Positions 11,996 through 22,320 of a stretch of DNA of 64,000 nt are shown in pieces. Numbering within the stretch: the first letter of the stretch is position 1; every line of letters starts with the position of its first letter. The notes below the pieces were generated by a model. That model was not told the DNA's origin. It made no database searches and saw only the letters and a list, made by a program, of their open reading frames with translations. Both the position numbers and the translations under genes were made by a program. This stretch comes from Adineta steineri (taxonomy: Eukaryota > Rotifera > Eurotatoria > Adinetida > Adinetidae). Location: positions 186,001-250,000 of the forward strand of contig CAJNOI010000045.1 of the NCBI GenBank assembly GCA_905250115.1, in the 5' to 3' direction.

Positions 11996-14328
11996 CAAAA
12001 TAAAGGTACAGATCATTCCACATATAACAGTGATAATGGTACCATTAAAAATGAACCAAAAAGGAGATATTGAAAATAGAGATACCCAAAAATTAGAACT
12101 AACAAAAAAAAAAAGTTATTTTTCGTTTTACTATTGACTTATTTCAAGTATCATTACGTCTGATTTGTTGTTAATGAAAGAGTAATATTAACTGATGGTA
12201 CACATCCAGCAACGGAAGTAGGTAGTTGTCCTCCCTGCTTTTTTACTGATTTGACAGTGACAAAAGAACCAACAAGCATGACAGTTTGAAATATAAAGCA
12301 AATGACAAAGGCAACAAGAACACTCTTTAAATATAAACGAAAATCATTAATCATCTATTCTAGAAATAAAATCTTTATATTTACTCGACTTTTAACTCGT
12401 GATGAAAATAATCCAAGTAAATAAACACCAAGAATAGGAGCTGCATATGCACCAAATATTTGATAAAATATCTAAATAAAAGCGAAAAATGATCAACAAG
12501 TAAAGAAATCTTGCGTATAATGACTGTGATGATGCTGCTTTTTGTATAAGATACTACAAATGCTAGAAATATTGCCAGACAACCAATTATCAATGCTACA
12601 CAGACAAAAAATAAAATGATGAAAAGATAAATAATAACACCTTACATAGGACTTTCGATGCAATCACTTGATGCTTGTTAGATATTGAATGTTTATTTGA
12701 TATTCGTTTATAAACATCTTCAAGAATAACTGTTGCTATACTGTTTACTCCACTTGAAAATGTACTTAATGTTGCACTTAATATAGACGAAATGAAAAGA
12801 CCTGTAAAACCAGGAAATCGTCCTAATGTTTCCATTATAAATAATGGATACAACTGATCAGAAATCATTTAATTTTTTTAATATAAATCATATGATTATC
12901 CTACTTGATCTGATCGTGAAATAAGTTTAGCACGAAGAGGATCACATTGACTATATTTTGCATAGATTAAACATCCAACACATACATAAAGCATTTGCAT
13001 CGATGCATGCATCACATAATTAATCCAAGCAACTCTATTAAAACATAATTCAAAAAATCAATGTTTATCCTAAAATAAATACTTTTGTGCTGCTTTTGTA
13101 TCTTTAACACACATATATCTTTGAGCTTGAGTTTGAATACATGCATAATTAGCTAAACTAGAAAATGTCATGCCAATCAAAATACTCCAAATTGTATAAC
13201 GAATAGATGGATCTAGATCAATACTAAAATACAAAAGTAAAATCTTCAAAAACTAAATTTAAAATCAAATATTTATACACTGAAAATTGAAATCGATTTC
13301 CATTTTTCACTGTTTCAAACACTTTTGATGGTCCACCAAAATCGATAACACCTGTTTTGTTTAATTTAAAAAATTGAGAAATATTGTTTCTAAATAAAAA
13401 TATACCAATAATAATTGACATTATTAGACCAATAAACATCAACAATGCTTGTAGAACATCAGTCCAAATAACTGCTTTCATTCCACCCTTAAAAGTTTAT
13501 TCGAAAATTATCTTCGATAAAAAATTACTACACACACTTACGATACTCGTATAAATAGTACAAACTAATCCACATGATCCAATTACAAGCCAAATATTTA
13601 ATCCAGTAACTTGACTCAAAGCTAAACTTGGTCCATATAAAATGATAGACATATAAAGAATCTTAAAACATAATTAACTAATTTCAAAACTATGAAAATC
13701 ATTCGTTTATTTATTTACAGTAACTAAAATATAAGTGCATGTTACCAAAATACGAATTGTTAATGAAAAACGTTGTTCAAGATACTAAGATTTATAAATA
13801 GATATTCAATTATTACAGACATGATATTTATTTACTTACAGCATAAATGCTAACACTTCCAATATAATGAAATTTAGGTATGAAGAATTTTATTGTTAAA
13901 TATGTTGCAATGAATAATGACAAAACTTTTTATATAAATTAGTTACATGAAAATAAATTCTTAATAACATACTGTAATAGATAAACATTGTTCCATAATA
14001 ATATATATCAACAGGCGTTCCAAGTAATGATGCTGCAGATGTCAAACTTGCCAACAGACTCATTGCAGTTGGTAGAATCTATTCCAATGGATACAACAAG
14101 CATAAATATTTTTTTAGATAAATCATTTACTCCCATTTTGCCATCGGCAATGAAGAATTCTTTTGTTGATGTTTGTTTTGATCTTACACAGCCTTGATAA
14201 ATTCCGATACTAACAGAACAAACTAAAAATGTTAAATGCATAATGGATTTTATTTAGTGGAGTTATTTATCTGTACACTTACTCAAAAGCAAAACTAAAA
14301 CACCATAATCAATCCAACTAAGATACAT
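11996..14328 (-). CDS. SLC5-family sodium/solute symporter
   Basis: Fourteen minus-strand exons join in frame: 14328-14283, 14222-14131, 14078-13973, 13925-13840, 13784-13719, 13661-13542, 13487-13279, 13223-13083, 13034-12905, 12853-12646, 12595-12525, 12471-12385, 12354-12158 and 12098-11996. Introns are mostly 47-66 bp. The product, about 554 residues plus a tail, shows SLC5 landmarks in order: EFFIADGKMG then LPTAMSLLASLTSAASLLG, YLEQRF, LALSQVTGLNIW, GGMKAVIWTDVLQ, QAQRYMCVKDTKAAQK, FISSILSATLSTFSSGVNS and LPTSVAGC. This pattern fits the sodium-coupled monocarboxylate or multivitamin transporter branch (SLC5A5/6/8/12), a plasma-membrane importer; the substrate is not decided by sequence. 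The last exon is uncertain: one reading adds 11932-11817, which needs an alternative donor. Confidence 0.88.
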
Positions 14329-16054
14329 TTGTATGAGAGGATCCTCTCTTCACGTCGTATCTTATTCGAATGAAGAACAAAAACATAAAAGAAAAAGAAA
14401 CAAAGAATGTGAATAACGAAAAATCATATATGATGTGAAAGAATGTGTGAAGGCATATGAAGATATGACTGTAACAATCTGAAAGGATCAATTAGATAGA
14501 ATAAAAAGATAGTCAATCGATAATATGACATTTTCTTCTAATTGGTGGCAACAAAAAACCGGGCTTGTGCTCTTAATATTTTGTGATATAACCAAAATAA
14601 ATTTAACAACGGTAGAATAATATTGCAATTCACCCATATTTTTCAAACGTGTTACTGATCACCAAGAGCGTAGAATGAGAGGAAAAAAAGAAAAATAATA
14701 TTGCTTTTACCTTGTTAGTTAAAATGTGTTTTGAGAATAACTATATGATGAAAAAAAGAACGAAATTATTCAAGTGGAAAAAAATGAATATTCGTATTCT
14801 AAGCTTGTTAGTGAATGAAAAAAAAAATGGATTGATAAAACAATATAGAACACAATTATAACGCGATAGAGTAAGTTAAACAAACTATTTTTTGAAAAGT
14901 TGATTTTGTATTTAAAACTAGAAATATTTTGATAGGAAATAAAAAATATTAATATTATTTCTTTTAAGTGTAATCTGATATGACTCATCGTAAATATTCT
15001 TGTATTAAAACACATTCTAGTTCAATTTTAAAATTAGACAAAAAATATATCAGTTTATCTCACATTCGAACTGACTCGTACTAGCTCGAAATCTATTCTC
15101 GTTCAAAAAGATATCTAGTTGACTTGTATTTTTTCTAATAACTGTAATAGTTTTAAATACGATAGTATGTTTTTGTCTCCTATTGTTTATAAAAAAATGC
15201 ACAGTAAGTAGATATTCTTTCCTATTAGAAATGTATGGTCGAATTTTTCCATCTCTAGTTATGCTCGAATAAAATTGAAATCTTTTAAGGACAATATATG
15301 AATAGTATTTGTAACTTTCAAAGGCTATATATGGACACTCGTTATAACTTTTTAAGTTTATAAGTGTAGATAGAACTTTTGAAGATCATATTAAACATGT
15401 TATCTACAATTGTAGTGAACGTCCATGATAATCATTCCTAAAATTTTAAGTTTCGTTATCTGTCACAAAGAAAAACTAAAATTTCCAGCGTTCAATGACT
15501 AGTTAATACTTGAAATTTTATTTATTAACCATCCATTAGAGAGACATCGAGAAGTACTGTGGTCATAGCATAACTGTCATTACATCATCTCGTTATCTTG
15601 ATTATTGCTGTTGTTAGCATATGAATGCGAGTTGAAATTTAAAACGTATCGGATATTTTTTAAAGTTATTTTGTCCTAACGTAATCTATTGATGTCCATA
15701 AGTGCTTTTTCATGACTAATTTAAAAATCAATCTATTATATTTTATTTATATATATATACTATAGATTTGATTCCAACACTTCGAAAATAATTTCATACT
15801 TTATTGTTCTTCTCTACTATACGAAAATACGTAAAAAAAATATAACTGTAAACTTTTAAGAGATGTCATTTCAGTCTGTATTGATTCAAAACTCTAACTA
15901 GCGGCCATTATTTTCATAATTATTTCAGTTGATCTGTAAAAAATCTATAAAACTGATCCTGCTCAACTATATATCAGTAGTAGAAGAAATCACTCGACAA
16001 TATATTCATTCATGACTAGTGAATCTTTTTTTATTTAGATTTCTATATAAAGTA
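14329..16054. other. Intergenic between symporter and monooxygenase
   Basis: Divergent promoters of the symporter (-) and the monooxygenase (+) should lie here. The sequence is AT-rich. I see no coding exon and no clear repeat. Confidence 0.5.
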
Positions 16055-17425
16055 ATGAGTACTTCAAAATCAAACTCTGCGAATACTTCAGCCACTGCAT
16101 CTGAAAAGTCAAATTCCACATCTGACGCCAACAGTGATAATTTCATGACTAATGAGGTAAATAAAGGAAACTCGGAGATTATTGATGTGCTCGTTGCTGG
16201 AGCTGGAATCGGTGGTCTCATCACTGCTTTATGTTTGCACCGTGCAGGTTTCACCGTTCGTGTTTACGAGCAAGCTCATATACTAAAGCCAATTGGTTTT
16301 GCTATGAATCTCCAGCCATATTGCGTGAAATTGCTGTACGAGCTCGGACTCAAAGATGAGCTGGATAAAATTGGTATTCGTACAAGCACGGCTGCTTACT
16401 ACTCACGTAATGGACAATTCATTTATAAAGAGTCGAGAGGTATCGATGCGGGATATGGCTGGCCTCAGTACTCAATACACCACGGCTATCTTCAAGAACT
16501 TTTAGTTCGTCACATGCATGATGAGGTGGGTAAATCTTCTATTCAGTTGAGCCAGAAGGTAGTGGCATTTCGGATGCAACAGAACCATGTTGAAGTTGAT
16601 TTCGTTAATCCTGACACAGATCAACTAACTACCGCATTGGCTAAAGTGCTCGTGGGTGCTGATGGAATTAAATCGGCTGTACGAAAGATTCTCTATCCTA
16701 CCGAGAGTCCTCCACTTTGGAATGGCTGCAGTTTGTGGCGCGGTTTGACACAAATGGACAAAACCTTCTTTGATGGACGAACTATGATTTATTTGGGTAA
16801 TCCAAACGAGCGCTTCATTGCCTTTTATCCCATAGGCAATAATCTCATTAATTGGGTTTGCGTCATTCAGACTGAAGAGCCAGGACGACGAGTTCCACCC
16901 GAGATGCCTGACTGTGACACTATGGGTCATATCCAAAATCTTTTACCGTTAATATCGGACATGAAATTGGATTTTCTCGACGTCCATCACCTTATCAGTT
17001 CGTCACTTATTGTTCGTTGTTACCCAGTGACTGATCGTGATACTCTAGTCCAATGGACACATGATCGTGTGACCCTTCTCGGTGATGCTGCTCATCCAAT
17101 GTACCCATATGGAAGTAACGGAGCTTCACAAGCGATTGTCGATGCTCGTGCACTCACTCTGTCGTTTCGTGAGCATGGTGTCACTCCGCAAAGCCTCAAA
17201 GCCTACGATAATCTTAGACGCGAAGTCTCAAATAATTTTGTTCTATCTGCTAGAGAACACAGTTCTTTGAATATTTTGCAAATTATTGACGAGCATTCAC
17301 CATCTAGTTTTTGGCGCCTATCAGATATCATATCTGAATCAGAAGTCGACGCTGAACTGTCGAAACACAAACAGGCATGCGACTGGAATGCACAACAGCT
17401 TAAACAAGAGCCTCCTTTATTTTAA
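16055..17425 (+). CDS. PhzS-like FAD-dependent monooxygenase, intronless
   Basis: One exon encodes 456 residues. Class A flavoprotein hydroxylase motifs are complete: GAGIGG at residues 49-54 (ADP binding), VLVGADGIKSAVR (DG motif) and VTLLGDAAHPMYPYGSNGAS (GD motif, FAD ribityl contact). Blocks such as YSIHHGYLQ, WRGLTQMD and NWVC resemble bacterial phenazine and salicylate-type hydroxylases, closest in my memory to PhzS. It should hydroxylate an aromatic or heteroaromatic substrate with NAD(P)H and O2. Residues 1-40 are a Ser/Thr/Asn-rich extension absent from bacterial relatives. The ATG at 16055 is the first in the frame. The absence of introns beside 14-exon neighbours, plus more balanced codon use, suggests transfer from bacteria. 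No cofactor residue looks lost, so it is probably active. Confidence 0.88.
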   Translation: MSTSKSNSANTSATASEKSNSTSDANSDNFMTNEVNKGNSEIIDVLVAGAGIGGLITALCLHRAGFTVRVYEQAHILKPIGFAMNLQPYCVKLLYELGLKDELDKIGIRTSTAAYYSRNGQFIYKESRGIDAGYGWPQYSIHHGYLQELLVRHMHDEVGKSSIQLSQKVVAFRMQQNHVEVDFVNPDTDQLTTALAKVLVGADGIKSAVRKILYPTESPPLWNGCSLWRGLTQMDKTFFDGRTMIYLGNPNERFIAFYPIGNNLINWVCVIQTEEPGRRVPPEMPDCDTMGHIQNLLPLISDMKLDFLDVHHLISSSLIVRCYPVTDRDTLVQWTHDRVTLLGDAAHPMYPYGSNGASQAIVDARALTLSFREHGVTPQSLKAYDNLRREVSNNFVLSAREHSSLNILQIIDEHSPSSFWRLSDIISESEVDAELSKHKQACDWNAQQLKQEPPLF

Positions 17426-18127
17426 TAGCACACTGTACCTTTCCTAACATTGTAATGTCGTTAAATACTTATAATTCTATTTCATTAACAAATTGTTTTG
17501 TTTGTTCTCGGTTCATTTTTTGTTAAGCATACGAAAATCAATATATGATTGAAATAACAACGATTGACAAATAATACATCACATCTAATTTGTTCCGTTA
17601 TTGACAATAGTGGTATAGAATTAGGGGAAGTCAAATAAACAATGATCACAAATTCGACCGTGATTAATCCTTTCACGACGATAGAGCCCATCGATGAACC
17701 CAACTATATCTTAGCAAGAAATTTAATAAAAAGCATTTTCGTTTCTTTTATTCTCGTTCTCGTGGAGAAGAGATCTTGCAGACATATATTGTCTACTTGC
17801 CTGCTTGCTTGCTTGTGTGCCCGCACTTCACTGATTGGGTCGACGAATAATGTAAAAACAAAACGAAGTTCTTTCCCATAAAACTTGAGCAAAGGTAATC
17901 GAGATCGACGAGTCCGAATTCGTGATTAGGTTTTTAAATCTTTTTACAATTGCATAGACGAATTATGTGGATATAGGCGTAAAACTGACATGAACAATAC
18001 TACTAAGCAAAGTCTGTAAATAAACAATTCACGAGTCATTCATTTTGTACATTTGTATAATATTACAACCTCACTTAAATACAGTTTATTGGCCAGTAAA
18101 ACATTCAGCTCTCGACTTTTATAATAA
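17426..18127. other. Intergenic with a short block repeated near 34.5 kb
   Basis: No gene seen. The stretch 17745-17845 (CTCGTTCTCGTGGAGAAGAG, then CTTGCAGACATATATTGTCT) is similar to 34440-34515, just past the second GPCR copy, so this module flanks the duplicated unit on opposite sides. Confidence 0.5.
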
Positions 18128-18559
18128 TAAATATCGTTCTCTAGCTAAAAAGAGAATTCAAAAATAAGAGAAACGCCTTTTTTTAACTATAAATATGATA
18201 TAAACCATTGTACATAGCTGCAGGTATATAAAACTACTGGCAGGTAACAGAACAAGATGCAAGTTCATTCGATATAATTAGTTTGGTATACTATTTACCG
18301 GGCATATGTTGTAACTTATTTGCTGCAATCACCGTTATTGATTGAATAAGATATGTTTTCAGGAGCATTTTTGTGCATGTGTAATTTAACAGGAACCAAT
18401 GAGCAGAATACTTTTTACATCAGCTGCTGAATTGATAAAGAATATGACGTTTACTTCTAATAAAAACATATATAGTCATAAAAGAATTGAGATAGTTATT
18501 ATATCTACTTTTGTTTCCTTTGTACGTTGTTACATTTTTCATGGTTCCTATTTTACTAA

Positions 18560-18765
18560 TGGCGTATAGGATTTTGTCGACTGAAGTAATTAAGATCCGA
18601 TCAGTATCGTATTATCGGATTTTGTCGATTCAAGTCAATAGAATCCGATAGAATCGAATGCGATACCGTTACCAGAAATCGATAAAATCCTATGAGAATC
18701 TGCAGGATCGTGTAAAATCCAATAGTTTCCAATCGGATCCGACTGTAGGATTGGTAGATCTGCGT
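18560..18765. repeat. GGATTTTGTCG / AATCCGATA word repeat
   Basis: Words GGATTTTGTCGA and AATCCGATAGAATC recur in both orientations, and the stretch can fold on itself. Copy A counterpart of 30995-31210. Confidence 0.6.
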
Positions 18766-18779
18766 AATATTAAATCATT

Positions 18780-19720
18780 CAATAAACGCGTTAAAGCATC
18801 CCACTCATTAAAATCAGTGAAAAGTTGAAATATAAATAATAAGTTTTAAAAATGAAAAGCAAATTCATTCTATAAAACCCATCGAAGCATCCCAGTCGTT
18901 AAAATCAGTAAAAACTCTAACTATAAATAGTAAGTTTATAATGAGTAAAGCCAAATTCATTCGATAAAGCGTTTTAAGGTATCTCATTCGTTAGAATCAG
19001 GAAAGTGTTTAAATATAAATAATAGGTTTTACTGACGAGTAAAAAGCTCACTCGATAAGACGCATCACAACAGATCACTCATCAAAATCAGAAAAAAAAT
19101 TGTAAGTACAAATAATAATTTTTACTGATGAGAAACAAATTCATCTGATAAGACGCATTAAAACATGTCACTCATCAGAATAAGAGAGATCTCAAGTATA
19201 AATAATAAGTTTTACTGACAAGTGACAAACTCATTTCATAAGACGCATTAAAACATGTCACTCGTTAAAATAAGGGAAACATGTAAGTATAAATAATAGG
19301 TTTATAATGACTATAAGTATATTCATTCAATGAAGCGCCTTAAGGTGTCCCGTTCGTTAGAATCAGAAAAAAGTTTAAGAAAAAATAACAAGTTTTGTTG
19401 ATGAGAAAGAAACTCATTCGAGAAGAAGCGCTGAAGTATCTCACTCATTAAAATCTGGGAAGATTTCAATTATAAATAATACATTTTACTGATGAGAAAC
19501 AAACTCAATGGATAAGACACATTAGAATATGTCACTCATTAAAATAAGGGAAAATTTTAATTAGAAATAATAAGTATTACTGACGAGAAACAAACTCATT
19601 CGATAAGATACATTAAAACATCTCACTCATTTAGATAAGAGAAATATGTAAGTTCAAATAATAAGTTTATAAGGATTACAACAATATTCATTCGAGAAAA
19701 TGCGTTAAAGTTACAAGAGA
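18780..19720. repeat. Diverged ~90-bp satellite, copy A
   Basis: About ten units with the landmark order ATTCGATAAGACGCATTAAA, CTCACTCATTAAAAT, AAGTATAAATAATAAGTTT and ACTGATGAGAAACAAACTC. AGACGCATTA recurs exactly 90 bp apart at 19151 and 19241. It ends about 370 bp before the GPCR start codon. Confidence 0.8.
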
Positions 19721-20093
19721 GTTTCACCAGATTAAACCAGTTTATTGTCGTTCCAAGATCACTAACACTTGAAAATTAGTGAAAGAGCTGCCGGATTGTT
19801 GCGACGTTGAAGAAAACAACAAAAGCGGAACAGAAGATCTTTGTTCACCGTCGTTAATTTGTTAGTTAACTTTGCTTTTCACGTTAAATTTGAAAAAGTA
19901 TCGTTAAACGTTCTTAATCTGGACGCTATAAAGGTCGTCTTGATGCTTTTAGATACTTTGCTCGTATAGTTTGGAGGTCAAATCATAATTGATTTGTCAT
20001 TAACTAATTGGTTAACTAATCCGTTATAATAAATAGTCTGCAAAACAGCCAACATTTTTGTATTTTCATTTTAGAATTTGAAATTGTTTAAAA

Positions 20094-21472
20094 ATGTCAT
20101 TGATCATCGTTCTCTCGACAGCTAAAGAAATAATCTGCAAATATATTTGTCAAACATTCTTAATATGTGGTATATTTGGGTCTTCACTTAACATTTTACT
20201 TTTCTCACGCAAACAGTTTAGAAAAAATTCGTGCTGCACATGTAAGTATAGATTGAAATCGAAGTTAGCCCATAGTAAAATATGTGTGAAAGTTGATCTT
20301 CGAATATTGATCAAGAAAATCCTTAGGATTTTTTGTATGTTATGTCAAAAATGACTCACAGTATATTTTTCTTGCTTCAAAATTGTACAAAGTATGCTAT
20401 TCGAAATACTAAATAGGCCAGTCAAACTCAACTTGTATGGAGTGTCTCTAAATCTAGTCATGTCCATCTTGTTATACCAAAAGCACTCTAAAATCTCTAG
20501 CTTGTCGTGATCGGTGTGAATTGACACAATAATGAGTGAGCTGTGATAATGACGTTATGAATCAGAATACCCAACTTTATGATATTATGATATCCTTCAA
20601 CTAATTAGAATCTGATAAATAGTTCTTTTTTCGTCATAGATTTTCTTGGTGCGTCCATAGCAATGCTTGTCGCAATGAACTTTGGATTAATATCACGTAT
20701 TATATCAGCGTATCAACCAGATCCACAGAATATAATTAATGCATTTTGTAAAGCACGTACTTATTTCGGTCAGTCTAGTGTCATGTCATATCGTTGGATG
20801 TTAACTATGGCTTGTATTGATCGATACACTTCATCAACAGTCAATGCTCGTATACGCAATCTCGCTAATCCACATATTGCTTCTCGCGTTATACTCATTA
20901 TTGTCATCATTTGGATAATAGTACCTTGGCATAATTGGATGTTTCTTAATATTAATGGAAGCGCATGTGTTTGGACTTCCTCTTCGGTTGCAACATATAA
21001 TAGTGCTTTGGTAGTTACATTTGGTTTTATAGTTCCAACAACAGTTATGATTACATGTGCTGTGCTCATTAACAATAATCTTAGGCATAAACGTAAACGT
21101 CGTCGAAATAACGTTTCCACAACAGTTGAGAGTCAAGCGAATCGTTTACTTAGAGCACGTGATCGACAAACATTACTCATGTTATATGTTGAAATCAGCT
21201 TTTATATAATCTGCACATTACCTTGGGCAATTTTTACGGTATATAATGCGTTGTCGCTATCAGTCCCAAACAAGACGAGCGATCGAATAGCTGTTGAAGG
21301 ATTTCTTTCATTTTTGACCGAAACTCTCGCTTATTTATATACGACTTTATCATTCTATTTATATACATTAGCATCGCGTACATTTCGTCAAGAGTTAGTA
21401 AAACTTATATCTACTATCATGAATAGCCGAAATCATTGCTGCAATCGTGCTCGGCGTGTTGTCCCGATTTAA
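20094..21472 (+). CDS. Rhodopsin-like GPCR, copy A
   Basis: Exons 20094-20241 and 20640-21472 (phase-1 intron of 398 bp, ACAT|GTAAGT ... CATAG|ATT) encode 326 residues. Features in order: TM1 (IFGSSLNILLFS), a Cys-rich first loop (FRKNSCCTC), TM3 ending MACIDRYTSS with an intact DRY, a basic third loop (RHKRKRRRNN) and TM7 with LSFYLYTLASRTF in place of NPxxY, then a basic, Cys-bearing tail. This is a class A receptor of the type expanded in rotifers, possibly peptide-activated. The intron is several times longer than most others here and is conserved in copy B. The ATG at 20094 aligns with the only ATG in copy B. Confidence 0.85.
20345..20527 (-). other. Antisense 60-codon ORF in the GPCR intron, copy A
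   Basis: An open frame of 60 codons runs antisense within the GPCR intron. An ORF of exactly the same length and frame occurs in copy B (32901-33083), with about 15 substitutions and no indel. Conserved segments include DMTRFRDT, YKLSL and ILKQEKYTVS. No known domain. It may be a conserved non-coding element rather than a gene. Confidence 0.25.
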
Positions 21473-21660
21473 GCGACTGAGATAGTAAATCAATCATGAT
21501 CAATCAGTTCTAATTTAGAAAAGTTGGTTAACTTTCAACAGGACTTCTATCTAAATTTTATTTTTGTCGCTACATATATATTTTACCAAATATTTATTCA
21601 ACTAGTGATGTTAAATGTTGTATTGTTTGTTGAAATAAACTTCAAATAAAAATCTCAAGT

Positions 21661-22320
21661 CAATAATTTAAAACTAATTTTTTTTTAAACTATTGATCAA
21701 GTTCTTTTTCTTTTTCTTATTTATATTTATTTATTTGATTAAATTTCCAACAAGTTCGGAAACAATAATATCAGAAATTTAAGCCAATCGATTGAAGTAA
21801 CTGTTTGCTCTGAGGTGCTGTTTAAAATATGAAATAATATATAACAAGAATCGGCAAAGGAACAGTTAAATTATCAATATTAGACGAACTCAAAGTTCTG
21901 ACTACAGCTGTAATGAATAATATGACACAAATTTTGAAAAGATGTACTGATTGTGAATTCACAAGAACAGAAATTTAAATAATTGAAGCAATTATACCAG
22001 CAATAAAAAAGGTTAAAATCTTGAGGGTGTGGGTGTTGTTATTAACTCACACCCTCATCTACATCTAGACCTACACTCTGTATGTCAGTTTATCAGTAAA
22101 ATTAAAGCAACCAATAAATTAATTCTATAGGTTATCTTAGTGTAGCCATTGACGTCATTCTTTTGCATTCTCTTTCTTCAAATAAGTAATTTCATCACTA
22201 TGAAAAATTGATAACATATCACAAATATAAACCTGTTTAAAACAAAAGAAGCAAAGCAACAACACATTTCATTCTGCCGACACAAAACGCTACACAAGAC
22301 CATTTCAATAATTTTAATCA
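21661..22320. other. Intergenic, AT-rich
   Basis: Downstream of GPCR copy A and upstream of the F-box/LRR gene. Apart from the fold-back at 22021 nothing is recognised. Confidence 0.5.
22021..22057. repeat. Telomere-like fold-back, cleanest copy
   Basis: TTGAGGGTGTGGGTG, a 10-bp AT spacer, then CTCACACCCTCA. The arms TGAGGGTGTG and CACACCCTCA are perfect inverted repeats. Confidence 0.8.

Larger units (their letters stand above)
18128..21660 (+). repeat. Segmental duplication, copy A
   Basis: Homologous in direct orientation to 30564-34306. Both copies hold, in order, a conserved lead (ATATCGTTCTCTAGCTAAAA), a GGATTTTGTCG/AATCCGA word repeat, a ~90-bp satellite, and a two-exon GPCR gene with its 3' flank to AATCTCAAGT. 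The copies differ by many substitutions and small indels. Confidence 0.85.

Noticed and set aside
14008..14241. Apparent frameshift in the symporter after FFIADGKMG
   Set aside because: It is explained by a 52-bp GT..AG intron (14130-14079); the next exon continues with LPTAMSLLAS in the right frame.
18780..19720. CRISPR-like array
   Set aside because: The units are degenerate ~90-bp satellite repeats with no unique spacers, in a eukaryotic genome.
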